Below are positions 35,853-45,115 of a stretch of DNA of 64,000 nucleotides, one piece after another. A program made the position numbers and the translations under genes. Location: assembly GCA_002403155.1 (NCBI GenBank), contig DHHF01000013.1, positions 55,766 through 119,765 on the forward strand, in the 5' to 3' direction. The notes beneath the pieces were generated by a model. That model had not been told where the DNA came from. It searched no databases and was given only the letters and a program-made list of their open reading frames with translations. This DNA comes from Sulfurovum sp. UBA4779 (GTDB lineage Bacteria; Campylobacterota; Campylobacteria; Campylobacterales; Sulfurovaceae). Every line of letters begins with the position of its first letter. The stretch's first letter is position 1.

Positions 35853-37352
35853 CTAGCTGCGGCTTTTCTGTCCGCTATTTCTGCCTCCACGGCTTTGACC
35901 GCCGTGATCTCTGCTTGAGTGTCCGCTTCGACTTTTATCTTTGCCGGCACCGCTGCTTCTTCTTCGATTGCTGTCATTTCCGCTTCGTCCGCGACTTCGG
36001 TTTCTGCTGCTTGGAGTTCGTTCATTTCTGATTTTCTCTATAGCTAAAGCGATTTGATCAAGCGTAAGGCCGATCTTGTCTTTTCCTAAGATGGCATTTT
36101 CACTTTGTATCATGGATGCCAAAAGATGGGCGATGGTTACGATATCCAGATCATGCTGAAGGGTCTTGACCAGTTTGATGGCACTTTCGGTGATTTGTGT
36201 ACCGGCGATTTTTGCTATAAGCTCATCTTCTTTGGCGTTTTGAACCTCTTGACGGGTAGGGATAACCTCTGTTGCCATCGTTGTTCCTACATCTTTTTCA
36301 ATGCGCTTGATGGTTTTTAGTTCATTGGGCGTTACCAAAGTAATCGCTTCGCCTGTTTTTCCTCCGCGTCCCGTACGCCCGATCCGGTGCACGTAGCTCT
36401 CGCTGTCAAAAGGAATATGGTAGTTGAAGACGTGTGTCACATCATTCACATCAAGGCCTCGGGCTGCAACATCCGTAGCAACAAAAATATCAATACCGCC
36501 TTGCTTAAACGCTTTGATGGTTACCTCTCTTTGTTTTTGTTCCATATCTCCATGCAGGCCTGAAACCTTAAATCCTTGAGCGGTAAGGTGGGCGACAAGT
36601 CTGTCCACCTCTTTTTTCATACGGCAGAAGATGATGCATTTGTTCGGATTTTTGAAATCTATCAAACGCACCAATGCATCGTCTCTTTCTCTTTCTTCAA
36701 CGACATAGTAGAGTTGGGTGATAGAGGTGTTGGTGCTTTCGCTTTTTGTGATAGAGACTGTTTTTGGCTCTTGAAGTATCTCTTCTGCAAGTTTTCTGAT
36801 GGCTTTTGGCATCGTGGCGGAGAACATCAGTGTTTGTCTGTCTTTTGCAAGGAAAGTAAAAATGTTTTTGATCTCGTCCAAAAAGCCCATATCAAGCATT
36901 TCATCAGCTTCGTCAAGCACGACAAAATGAGGATTGAGTTTGATCTTTTTGCTCATGAGAAGGTCTTGAAGCCTCCCTGGTGTGGCTACTACGATGGAGG
37001 CTTGATTGATACGCTCTATCTGTTTTGCATAGGCAGTACCGCCATAAACGGTAGCAGTTTTAATGTTTGATAATTTCCCGAAGCGGTAAAGTTCGTCACT
37101 GACTTGCATCGCAAGTTCTCTTGTCGGCACGATGACCAAGCCTTCCACTGAGCCGTCTGCTTTCATCATGCTCATGATGGGAAGGCCGAATGCAGCTGTT
37201 TTTCCCGTGCCCGTCTGTGCTTGGGCGATGATATCGTTTCCGTCAAGAATAAGAGGGATTGCCTCTTTTTGTACGGGGCTGGGCTCAGTAAATCCGGCTT
37301 CTTGTATGGCATCTTGGATGCTCTTTTTTAAGTTAAAATCTGTAAATTTCAT
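35853..37352 (-). CDS. deaD: DEAD-box RNA helicase, DeaD/CsdA-like
   Basis: ATP-driven RNA unwinding for ribosome assembly and mRNA turnover, especially in the cold. The 499-residue protein has the Q motif (FTEPSPVQKEAI), AQTGTGKT near 44-51, DEAD near 152-155, FSATMP, and HRIGRTGRGG near 324-333. The last ~60 residues are an Arg/Ser/Gly-rich basic tail suited to RNA binding. A long, structured 5' region precedes it (separate entry). Confidence 0.94.
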   Translation of the reverse strand: MKFTDFNLKKSIQDAIQEAGFTEPSPVQKEAIPLILDGNDIIAQAQTGTGKTAAFGLPIMSMMKADGSVEGLVIVPTRELAMQVSDELYRFGKLSNIKTATVYGGTAYAKQIERINQASIVVATPGRLQDLLMSKKIKLNPHFVVLDEADEMLDMGFLDEIKNIFTFLAKDRQTLMFSATMPKAIRKLAEEILQEPKTVSITKSESTNTSITQLYYVVEERERDDALVRLIDFKNPNKCIIFCRMKKEVDRLVAHLTAQGFKVSGLHGDMEQKQREVTIKAFKQGGIDIFVATDVAARGLDVNDVTHVFNYHIPFDSESYVHRIGRTGRGGKTGEAITLVTPNELKTIKRIEKDVGTTMATEVIPTRQEVQNAKEDELIAKIAGTQITESAIKLVKTLQHDLDIVTIAHLLASMIQSENAILGKDKIGLTLDQIALAIEKIRNERTPSSRNRSRGRSGNDSNRRRSSGAGKDKSRSGHSSRDHGGQSRGGRNSGQKSRS

Positions 37353-37536
37353 ATGGTTTCTTTATAGTAAAATAGCGGGGAGCTATCGTGATAGTCCCTG
37401 TTTTATGCAGCTGATACCAAACTATCGCACAATATGTGTGGATGATCAGTGAAGTACTAATGATGTACTAAAATATGCGGGAAAAGGATGCCCGCAGGGA
37501 GTTTGATACTCTCTTGCAGAAAAGTTTCGTATTGTA
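37353..37536 (-). promoter_or_regulatory. Promoter and structured leader of deaD
   Basis: On the minus strand, TACAAT (37536-37531) is a possible -10 box, giving a leader of about 170 bases. The leader holds hairpins TGCGGG/CCCGCA (37476-37496), AGTAC/GTACT (37453-37469) and GGGA.CTATC/GATAG.TCCC (37378-37398). The last ends about 25 bases before the start codon. Long leaders with structure are known for cold-shock helicase genes; regulation here is inferred. Confidence 0.4.
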
Positions 37537-37586
37537 GCGAATTTTTTTCCAAAAAGATAGGGGCTGCACTTGATTGAAAAAAAATT

Positions 37587-37913
37587 TTACAACAGCCCCA
37601 ATTGCAATTTTGCCTCATCGCTCATTTTTTCTTGCCCCCACGGAGGGTCAAATACTAAATTGACATCGAGATTCTCAAGCCCGTCTATACGATAGCTGAT
37701 AGAGCGCACCAGATTGACTATTGTTTCAGACATAGAGCAGGTCGCCGAGGTAAGGGTCATTGTTACTTTGCATTGTTTCAACTTGCTCTCTTCATCAGTG
37801 TGGCAATCTACATCATAGATTAATCCAAGATCATAAATATTGACCGAAATTTCAGGGTCATAGATATGCTTAAGCTGTTCGATGACGTTTTCTTTCATTT
37901 GCTCGTCTGTCAT
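37587..37913 (-). CDS. DUF59 (MIP18/SufT-like) Fe-S assembly factor
   Basis: A 108-residue protein with the DUF59 core: HIYDPEISVNIYDLGLIYDVD near 17-37, VTMTLTSATCSMSETI near 51-66 (the family's conserved Cys region), and VNLVFDPPWGQEKMSDEAK near the end. SufT-like proteins assist maturation of Fe-S enzymes. It starts directly after the sufE stop, the last gene of the suf operon. Confidence 0.9.
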   Translation of the reverse strand: MTDEQMKENVIEQLKHIYDPEISVNIYDLGLIYDVDCHTDEESKLKQCKVTMTLTSATCSMSETIVNLVRSISYRIDGLENLDVNLVFDPPWGQEKMSDEAKLQLGLL

Positions 37914-38345
37914 TTAAGCCTCCTTGGTTTGTGCTGATTTGCATCTTTTGGCATGATCATAAATAGTGTTCAAAAAAGCTTCCAATCCTTGTTGTCTTAC
38001 AGGGCTTAACAGTTCTGCAATCCCCATCGATTGAAGTTGGGCCGGATCAAACGAAAGTATTTCTTCGGGGGTACGGTGATTGAAGATATCCAAAATAATA
38101 TGCATCATTCCTTTGGCCATCATCGATTCGCCTTCGCCTCGAAAATGCATTTTGTCATGATCGCATTCGCAAATCAGCCATGCATTGGAAGAGCACCCCC
38201 GGATAAAACTTTCATCATTTTTTTCATTTTCTTTGAGCGGAATTTGATGTTTGCCAAGATCAATAATATATTCTATTTTTTCATCCGGGCAAAAAAAAAG
38301 ATCAAAATCAGCCTTATATCGGGCTATTTTTTCTTGCATGGTCAT
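37914..38345 (-). CDS. sufE: SufE-type sulfur acceptor
   Basis: Takes persulfide from a SufS-type cysteine desulfurase and passes it to SufBCD. The 143-residue protein carries the conserved active cysteine in FIRGCSSNAWL near residue 51, and the later TPEEILSFDPAQLQSMGI is also typical. No sufS gene is in this operon, so the partner desulfurase must be elsewhere. The ATG at 38345 follows AAGGAT. Confidence 0.92.
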   Translation of the reverse strand: MTMQEKIARYKADFDLFFCPDEKIEYIIDLGKHQIPLKENEKNDESFIRGCSSNAWLICECDHDKMHFRGEGESMMAKGMMHIILDIFNHRTPEEILSFDPAQLQSMGIAELLSPVRQQGLEAFLNTIYDHAKRCKSAQTKEA

Positions 38346-38387
38346 CTTCTATCCTTTTTGTTTATAGGGTGCAATAAATTTGAAACA

Positions 38388-39602
38388 CTATCGCAATAGT
38401 GTGGGCAGATGCTCTTCTGCCTTATTTGAAGCATGGAATGCCGCTTCAAAGCTTGTTTTGATTCGCTCTTGATGTCTTGCGTCTTTGATTTTTTCTATCA
38501 GAGTATTGGCAAATGCCATCACCAGCATTTTTCTGGCATCGGTTTGCGAAATGCCCCTGGATTGCAAATAGAACAATTGCCGTTTGTCCAATTGTCCCAT
38601 CGTGGCACCATGGGAAGCTTCCAGCTCATCTACATAGATTTCCAATTGCGGTTTAGCAATCATATAGGTGTTTTCAGCCAGCAGAATCGATTTTGAATTT
38701 TGATAGGCTTTGGTATATTTTGCACTTGGTTCAACTTTGACAAGCGCATCAAAAATCCCTCTTGCATTGTCATCTAAAATATTTTTGGCTTCCTGATGCG
38801 ACGTGGTATGTTCGTCTTTATGAATAATTTGCGAAACGATGCCGCGTTTGGCGTGGCCCGCTATATAAAGCAGATGGCCCGCTTCGATATGTGCAAAACG
38901 ATCCAATTCTGCTTTCAGCAATGTAAGCGCGGAAGCATCGCCAAAATCAAAACTTTTATAAACCATATTGGCTTGCTTTTGCACTGAAATTTTATGGGAA
39001 GCGATCATGCTGTATTCTCGATTATGCATGGTTTGATTTTTTAAAAATCGAAGCGAACTGTCCTTTGCGATATGCATATCATAGCCATAAAGCACCAAAG
39101 AACCTTCCGCATGTGCGCCTTCAAATGTTTCATAGACCGTTGCATGCCTATTTGCCTGATTTTTGATCACAAGACGGTATGCGATAAGCGTATCGGGTTG
39201 GGTAAACCGGTGTAATATTTCAGTTTCTACGTCGCCGTCAAGCTCGATGATGATGACGGATGAAACTAAAAGATGGCCCAAATAATACAGGGGATCAAAA
39301 TGTGCCGTATCTACCTCCTTATATTCTCCATAATAAACCCTGATACCTTTCGGAGCCGTTTTGATTATTCCGTCTACGATTTCTATTTTATCGCTCTCTT
39401 CGATTTTTTTGGGAACAAAACGGATCCTATCGTATTGTTTTTCCAGCAATGATTGTGTGTCAAAATAGCGGTATATTTCATTTTTGATCTCAGGCATCCC
39501 CAGTTCGCTGAGCTTTTTTAGAAGCAAATCTTTTTTGGCATCCACTCCAAGCAGCATACGTAATTCATCTACATTTTTGTCTTGCAGCGCTGTAAGTTTC
39601 AT
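38388..39602 (-). CDS. sufD: Fe-S assembly scaffold subunit SufD
   Basis: A 404-residue partner of SufB and SufC in Fe-S cluster assembly. The C-terminal SufBD beta-helix and helical end are recognisable: HKDEHTTSHQEAKNILDDNARGIFDALVKVEP in pattern, then NTYMIAKPQLEIYVDELEASHGATMGQLDKRQLFYLQSRGIS, where the core AxHGATxGxL is the family signature with its conserved His. It overlaps sufC by 4 bases. Confidence 0.93.
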   Translation of the reverse strand: MKLTALQDKNVDELRMLLGVDAKKDLLLKKLSELGMPEIKNEIYRYFDTQSLLEKQYDRIRFVPKKIEESDKIEIVDGIIKTAPKGIRVYYGEYKEVDTAHFDPLYYLGHLLVSSVIIIELDGDVETEILHRFTQPDTLIAYRLVIKNQANRHATVYETFEGAHAEGSLVLYGYDMHIAKDSSLRFLKNQTMHNREYSMIASHKISVQKQANMVYKSFDFGDASALTLLKAELDRFAHIEAGHLLYIAGHAKRGIVSQIIHKDEHTTSHQEAKNILDDNARGIFDALVKVEPSAKYTKAYQNSKSILLAENTYMIAKPQLEIYVDELEASHGATMGQLDKRQLFYLQSRGISQTDARKMLVMAFANTLIEKIKDARHQERIKTSFEAAFHASNKAEEHLPTLLR

Positions 39603-40348
39603 TGGTTTTCATCCTCTATCGATTCGTATCCTTCGGCTTCAAGCTGCGCTACCAGCTCCGGCCCTGCGGTTTTGACGATCTTGCCTTCTTTTAAAACATG
39701 GATATAGTCAGGCTTGATATAGTCCAATATACGGCTATAGTGGGTGATAACAAGAAAACTGCGTTTGCCGTTTTTCATTTTGTTAATACCCTCAGAGACG
39801 GCTCTGAGCGCATCGATATCCAGCCCCGAATCAATCTCGTCGAGTATAATGACATCAGGCTCCAAAACAAGCATCTGCAATATTTCATTGCGTTTTTTTT
39901 CTCCTCCCGAAAAGCCTTCGTTTAAAGAGCGGCTGATCATGTCAGATTTCATGCCCAAACTCTCAAGGTGCTCCTTCATCAGCCTTAAAAATTCAGCAGC
40001 ATTCAGCTCTTTTTTGCCTTCATGTTTTCGTTTTGCATTGAGTGCCGTTCTTAAAAAATAGGCATTGTTTACACCGGGGATCTCTACCGGATTTTGAAAG
40101 CTTAGGAAAATACCTTCCAAGGCTCTCTCTTCAGGGGACATTTCCAAAAGACTGCGATTTTTATATACGATATCCCCGCCGGTGATTTCTATCTCATAAT
40201 GGCCGGTAACGGCTTTAGAGAGGGTGGATTTGCCTGCGCCGTTAGGTCCCATGATCGCGTGTACTTTTCCTTCTTCCAGTACAAGATTGAGCCCTTTTAA
40301 TATCTCTTTTGAGCCGATATTTGCTTTAAGGTTTTCTATTTTCATCAT
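39599..40348 (-). CDS. sufC: Fe-S assembly ATPase SufC
   Basis: An ABC-type ATPase that drives the SufBCD scaffold. The 249-residue protein has Walker A GPNGAGKST near 35-43, the signature NEGFSGGEKKRNEILQML near 144-161, Walker B VIILDEID near 169-176, and the H-loop in VITHYSRIL. It overlaps sufB by 4 bases and sufD by 4 bases. Confidence 0.95.
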   Translation of the reverse strand: MMKIENLKANIGSKEILKGLNLVLEEGKVHAIMGPNGAGKSTLSKAVTGHYEIEITGGDIVYKNRSLLEMSPEERALEGIFLSFQNPVEIPGVNNAYFLRTALNAKRKHEGKKELNAAEFLRLMKEHLESLGMKSDMISRSLNEGFSGGEKKRNEILQMLVLEPDVIILDEIDSGLDIDALRAVSEGINKMKNGKRSFLVITHYSRILDYIKPDYIHVLKEGKIVKTAGPELVAQLEAEGYESIEDENQ

Positions 40349-41778
40349 CCTACACTTCCTTCTAAAGTTAAATTCAATAACGCTTTCGCTTCGACCGCAT
40401 ATTCCATGGGAAGCTGGCTAAATACTTCTTTGCAAAAACCGTGCACGATCATAGAGACGGCATCTTCTTCGCTGATCCCGCGCTGTCTGAGGTAAAAAAG
40501 CTGTTCATCGCTTATTTTGGACGTGGTTGCTTCATGCTCTATATATCCTTTGGAATCTTTGCATTCCAGAGTCGGAAATGTATGTGCGCCGCATTCGCTT
40601 CCTATCAGCAAAGAATCGCATTGGCTGAAATTTCTTGCGCCTTGGGCATGCGCGCCGATTTTGACCAGTCCTCTGTAGGTATTTTGCCCTTTCATGGCAG
40701 AAATCCCTTTTGATACGATTGTCGAAGAGGTATTTTTGCCCAAATGAATCATCTTTGTTCCCGTATCAGCCTGCTGAGCAAGGGTTGTAACCGCCACAGA
40801 ATAGAATTCGCCGACGGAGTTATCGCCTTTGAGTATGCAGCCGGGGTATTTCCATGTTATGGCCGATCCTGTCTCCACCTGTGTCCATGAGATTTTAGAG
40901 TTATCCCCCAAACACAGGCCTCTTTTGGTCACAAAGTTATAAATGCCGCCTTTGCCCGTCTCATCCCCGGGATACCAATTTTGGATGGTGGAGTATTTGA
41001 TATGGGCATTTTTCATCGCAATGAGTTCAACTACGGCTGCATGAAGCTGATTTTCGTCTCTTGTAGGGGCTGAGCATCCTTCGTTATAACTGACATAACT
41101 GTCTTCATCGGCCACGATGAGCGTGCGTTCAAATTGTCCTGTATTGAGGGCATTGATACGAAAATAGGTGCTAAGCTCCATCGGGCAGCGTACTCCTTTG
41201 GGAATATAGACAAACGTACCGTCCGTAAAAACGGCGCTGTTGAGCGTAGCAAAAAAATTGTCATTCATCGGTACGACTGAGTGCATATATTTTTTGATCA
41301 ATTCGGGATGCTTTTGTATCGCTTCGGAGATAGAGCAGAAGATAATCCCGTGCTTATTGAGCTCTTCGGTATAGGTTGTTTTGACCGAAACGGAATCAAA
41401 AACGGCATCGACCGCAATGCCTTGCAGTTGTTTTTGTTCCTCCAGCGGAATACCGAGTTTTTCATACGCTTCAAGAATTTTCGGATCAACTTCGTCTAAA
41501 CTTTGGGGAGGATTTTTGGGCGCAGAAAAATATGAAATTGCCTGATAGCCGATGGGAGGGTAGCTTACGTGCCCCCAATGCGGCTCGGCCATGGTTTTCC
41601 ATTTGCTAAACGCCTTAAGGCGAAGGTCTCTCATCCATTCGGGCTCATTTTTTTTAGCCGAAATAAAACATATCGTATTTTCATCTAACCCCGGCGGCAC
41701 CGTATCCGCTTCAATATCAACTTGAAAACCGATCCGGTATTCTCCGGCTACTGCTTTGTCTATCTCTTTTTGCGGCAT
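40345..41778 (-). CDS. sufB: Fe-S assembly scaffold SufB
   Basis: The main scaffold on which [4Fe-4S] clusters form. It is ~477 residues with the strongly conserved beta-helix region (FVYIPKGVRCPMELSTYFRIN, SYVSYNEGCSAP, SKGISAMKGQNTYRGLVKI) and the C-terminal EHEATTSKISDEQLFYLRQRGI. I prefer the ATG at 41778: it follows GGAG at normal spacing and lies downstream of the predicted transcription start near 41804. The upstream ATGs at 41790 and 41805 fit less well. It is the first gene of sufBCDE-DUF59. Confidence 0.94.
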   Translation of the reverse strand: MPQKEIDKAVAGEYRIGFQVDIEADTVPPGLDENTICFISAKKNEPEWMRDLRLKAFSKWKTMAEPHWGHVSYPPIGYQAISYFSAPKNPPQSLDEVDPKILEAYEKLGIPLEEQKQLQGIAVDAVFDSVSVKTTYTEELNKHGIIFCSISEAIQKHPELIKKYMHSVVPMNDNFFATLNSAVFTDGTFVYIPKGVRCPMELSTYFRINALNTGQFERTLIVADEDSYVSYNEGCSAPTRDENQLHAAVVELIAMKNAHIKYSTIQNWYPGDETGKGGIYNFVTKRGLCLGDNSKISWTQVETGSAITWKYPGCILKGDNSVGEFYSVAVTTLAQQADTGTKMIHLGKNTSSTIVSKGISAMKGQNTYRGLVKIGAHAQGARNFSQCDSLLIGSECGAHTFPTLECKDSKGYIEHEATTSKISDEQLFYLRQRGISEEDAVSMIVHGFCKEVFSQLPMEYAVEAKALLNLTLEGSVG

Positions 41779-41810
41779 TGCAATCTCCATCTTTTGGCTT
41801 TTCATTTTCA

Positions 41811-41840
41811 GTTATATCACAAATAATGTGTGATGGTCAA
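41811..41840 (-). promoter_or_regulatory. suf operon promoter with an operator-like palindrome in its spacer
   Basis: On the minus strand TTGACC (41840-41835) and TATAAC (41816-41811) are separated by 18 bases. The inverted repeat ATCACA-N7-TGTGAT (41816-41834) fills that spacer, so a bound regulator would sit between the -35 and -10 boxes. It does not match the E. coli IscR motif. Which factor binds is unknown. Confidence 0.6.
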
Positions 41841-42030
41841 GTCTTTTTTGAAAAATAAGACAAGAATTATCTTAATTATCCTTTATGCACTTTTTTGTAC
41901 AGAGACACAATACATTATTTTTTGTAAAATTTGGATCTCTTTTTTAAAAAAATGTATAATGTTATTTGAGGTTGTAATTTTAAAAATTACTATTTATAAT
42001 AAGCATTGTTTGTAAAAAGAAAGGGAAGCA

Positions 42031-42240
42031 ATGACAATTTCAGAAATTGAATTTGAAATGAAGATCAATGATGTGCAGCAAAGCGATATCGCAGCAATTA
42101 TTGAAATATGCAAAACAAAAGGGTTTAGCGCCGAAGGATTGGACGAAGAGCTTGTAAAAAGAGGTTATGATAAAATTTTTACAGTTAACTATGACGATAC
42201 CGACGGATACGAAGACCAGGAGTGGAACGATTTTGAATAA
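42031..42240 (+). CDS. Small acidic protein of unknown function
   Basis: A 69-residue, strongly acidic protein (C-terminus YDDTDGYEDQEWNDFE) with a predicted helix-turn-helix-like middle (IAAIIEICKTKGFSAEGLDEELVKRGYDKI), though no DNA-binding family is recognised. A clear ribosome site (AAAGAAAGGGAAG) precedes the ATG, and codon use is like its neighbours. It is divergent from sufB and 52 bases before the aspartic-protease-like gene. Confidence 0.65.
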   Translation: MTISEIEFEMKINDVQQSDIAAIIEICKTKGFSAEGLDEELVKRGYDKIFTVNYDDTDGYEDQEWNDFE

Positions 42241-42292
42241 TCAACTCCAAACGGTTGCATACCATACAACAATTGCAAAGGGATAAACATCA

Positions 42293-42880
42293 ATGAACAA
42301 AAAAAACAAAACGCTTGTATCTTGCATTTGGCTGGCAGCGATGGTATTGGGGTTGGGAATAACAGGTGCAGAGGCTGAATCTCCCTATAAAGATGCCAAT
42401 CGCTCAAAACCTAAAAAAGAAAAATTTTTCAAGTCAAGCCAAGATGCCGATGAAAACAGCGTAGGGGGTAAACTCATTATCGGGGAGGTCGAAAAAGTAC
42501 GTGTCGTTCCCGGCGATTTTATCATGAAAGCGCGGATAGATACGGGAGCAAGTATCACGTCCATCGGCATCGACAGCGTAGAGATTATCAATGAAGACGG
42601 AGAGGACTGGGCGGTTGCAACCATTGATGGCATTACGATGAAACATAAGGTTGTCAAATATATTTATGTTAAAAGACACGGCGCAAAAGCCCACAAACGC
42701 CCCGTTGTTAAATTGCGGCTTATTTTAGGCGGAATAACCAGAAACGTGAATGTTTCTTTAGCAAACAGGGGAAATTTCCAATATCAATTGTTGATAGGGC
42801 GCAACTTTTTAAATAACCGCTTTGTTGTTGACGTGAGCCAAAAAATAACAGCAGATCCCATGGAATATAAAGAAAATTAA
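42293..42880 (+). CDS. Exported retropepsin-like protein (PF05618 type)
   Basis: A 195-residue protein with a signal peptide (NKKNKTLVSCIWLAAMVLG...TGAEA, cleavage near 28). The core has KARIDTGASITSIG near 79-92, the DTGA of a retropepsin-like aspartic fold, and later LLIGRNFLNNRFVVDVS. Members of this family are called ATP-dependent zinc proteases from old annotation, but the fold is that of an aspartic protease monomer. The target is unknown. Periplasmic location is inferred. Confidence 0.8.
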   Translation: MNKKNKTLVSCIWLAAMVLGLGITGAEAESPYKDANRSKPKKEKFFKSSQDADENSVGGKLIIGEVEKVRVVPGDFIMKARIDTGASITSIGIDSVEIINEDGEDWAVATIDGITMKHKVVKYIYVKRHGAKAHKRPVVKLRLILGGITRNVNVSLANRGNFQYQLLIGRNFLNNRFVVDVSQKITADPMEYKEN

Positions 42881-43023
42881 TCTATCTAAAATAAACGAGG
42901 ACAGAAATTTAAAATAATGCCATCCGCACGCTTTAAAGTATTGGCTGTACCATATAGGCTATAATTTATAAAAAGTTCCGGCTTAAAATAGTACAAAATA
43001 ATACTTGGCAAAAAGGTAGAGAG

Positions 43024-45114
43024 ATGGCCGCTCATACAAAGTCGCTTTATATTGTCTCCAAAAATCCCAAAGCGGGGAGTATGACTGTTGCTCTCGGTAT
43101 GGCCGATTTTTTAAAACGTCATTATGGGCGTATTGCTTTTTTTCGGCCTTTAGTCTACAGTACTGAGCATGATGAAGATATCAAAACGATTTTGGAATGG
43201 TTCGGACTGAAACAATCCTATGAAGAAGCGGTAGGGATAGGGCTTGCCGAAGCCGAAAAGTTTCTTTCGGAAGATTTGACTGATGAGTTGATGGCAAAAC
43301 TTCTTGAAAAATACCTTGATTTAAAGCAGCGCTATGATTTTGTTTTATGTCTGGGGCTGGCTGATAACCATTTTGCCTCTTTGCTTGACTATGATATCAA
43401 TGTAGAGATTGCAAAAAATTTTTCTGCACCCGTTGTGGGTGTTTTTGTTCCGCAAATGCAGAAACATGAAGAGATACTAGAAGAAATCAATTTATGGAAA
43501 CATGCGATTAAAATGCAAAATGCAGAGCTTTTCATGCTTTTTGCCAATAGATGCGAAAAGGTTTTTTACAAAACATACAAAGAAATATTCAAAGATTATT
43601 TTCCTTTTCCTGTTGCTCTTTTGCCCGATATCAAGGATCTTGACAGCATTTCAGTTTCGCAAATAGTGCAAGAAGGCGATGCAAATTTATTGTTTGGAAA
43701 TCAAGAGATGCTCTATCGCATTGTGGGGAGAGTCCATCTTGCCATAGCCAATGCAGAGCATTTCATTACCCAAATCAGACACAAAGACATGATCGTTACT
43801 GCAGCAGATCGCACCGATATTGTCTTTGCGGCAATTTTGGCCCATCATGCGCCTTCATATCCTTCGATAAGCGCTTTGGTGCTCTGCGGAGAGACTAAGC
43901 CTGCACAAAGCGTCGTTCATCTTCTTGAAAGTATGAAGCCTATCGAGATTCCGATACTTTATTTTGAAAGCGATGCTTTGGCTGTGATAGAGAAATTTCA
44001 ATCCCTCACTCCTGCGCTCAGCAGCAGAACGCCAAACAAGATTGCAACCGTCTTGGGTATTTTTAACAGTAATATCTCTGCAAACAAATTGGCACAAAAG
44101 CTTTCTTTGGTTTCATTCAATACTCTTACTCCGGCAATGTTCAAGCATCAGCTTTTTGAACGTGCAGCCAAAAAAATCAAATCCATTGTGCTGCCGGAGA
44201 TTGAAGATGATCGCATTATGGCAGCAGCAGAGATACTTTTACGGCGCAGGGTGGTGTCGATCGTTCTGCTGGGGGGAGCAAAAGAGATTGCTGCCAGGGC
44301 CAAAATATTAGGATTGGATTTGAAGGGCGTCCTCATAGTAGACCCTGCAGATGAGGCGATGAAAGCAAGATTAAGCGAATCGTATTTTAGGCTTAGAAAA
44401 CATAAAGGCATGACACTTGTCCGGGCGTATGAAGCGATAGAGAGCAAAACACTCTTTGGAACGATGCTTGTACATGAAGGATTGGCGGACGGAATGGTAA
44501 GCGGCGCAACACACACCACACGAGAAACCATTTTGCCTGCCTTGCAAACCATCAAAACAAAACCGGAATTCAGCATTGTGTCAAGTTGTTTTTTTATGTG
44601 TTTTGATACAAAGGTTTTGGTGTATGCCGATTGCGCTGTCAATCCCAATCCCGATGCGAAAGAGCTGGCTCAGATCGCCATTGCTTCAGCCGATACGGCT
44701 AAAAAATTCGGTTTGACTCCCCATGTGGCAATGCTTTCGTATTCCAGCGGAAATTCCGGTGAAGGCATTGAGGTGGAAAAGGTTCGCAAAGCAACGCAAA
44801 TCGTTCGGCAAAAACGCCCCGATTTGCCTATAGAAGGCCCGATCCAATATGATGCCGCCATTGATCCTGCGGTGGCTGCCGGTAAAATGCCAAAGAGCAA
44901 AGTGGCCGGACATGCCAATGTTTTTATTTTTCCTGATCTCAATACCGGAAACAATACCTATAAAGCGGTTCAGCGTTCTGCCGGCGCTATTGCGATCGGG
45001 CCGATTTTGCAGGGGCTTAAAAAGCCTGTCAATGATTTAAGCCGCGGATGCAGTGTAGCCGATATCGTCAATACGGTTGCCCTTACGGCAATACAGGCAC
45101 AAGAAGAGGAATAA
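43024..45114 (+). CDS. pta: Phosphate acetyltransferase, long form
   Basis: Interconverts acetyl-CoA and acetyl phosphate. The 696-residue protein has an N-terminal dethiobiotin-synthetase-like P-loop-type domain (residues ~5-215, with IVSKNPKAGSMTVALG), a DRTGG-like middle domain (from ~215), and the catalytic C-terminal PTA domain from ~375 (SYSSGNSGEG, GPIQYDAAIDPAVA, VFIFPDLNTGNNTYKAVQR). ackA starts one base after its stop codon. A TATAAT lies at 42960-42965. Confidence 0.96.
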   Translation: MAAHTKSLYIVSKNPKAGSMTVALGMADFLKRHYGRIAFFRPLVYSTEHDEDIKTILEWFGLKQSYEEAVGIGLAEAEKFLSEDLTDELMAKLLEKYLDLKQRYDFVLCLGLADNHFASLLDYDINVEIAKNFSAPVVGVFVPQMQKHEEILEEINLWKHAIKMQNAELFMLFANRCEKVFYKTYKEIFKDYFPFPVALLPDIKDLDSISVSQIVQEGDANLLFGNQEMLYRIVGRVHLAIANAEHFITQIRHKDMIVTAADRTDIVFAAILAHHAPSYPSISALVLCGETKPAQSVVHLLESMKPIEIPILYFESDALAVIEKFQSLTPALSSRTPNKIATVLGIFNSNISANKLAQKLSLVSFNTLTPAMFKHQLFERAAKKIKSIVLPEIEDDRIMAAAEILLRRRVVSIVLLGGAKEIAARAKILGLDLKGVLIVDPADEAMKARLSESYFRLRKHKGMTLVRAYEAIESKTLFGTMLVHEGLADGMVSGATHTTRETILPALQTIKTKPEFSIVSSCFFMCFDTKVLVYADCAVNPNPDAKELAQIAIASADTAKKFGLTPHVAMLSYSSGNSGEGIEVEKVRKATQIVRQKRPDLPIEGPIQYDAAIDPAVAAGKMPKSKVAGHANVFIFPDLNTGNNTYKAVQRSAGAIAIGPILQGLKKPVNDLSRGCSVADIVNTVALTAIQAQEEE

Positions 45115-45115
45115 A

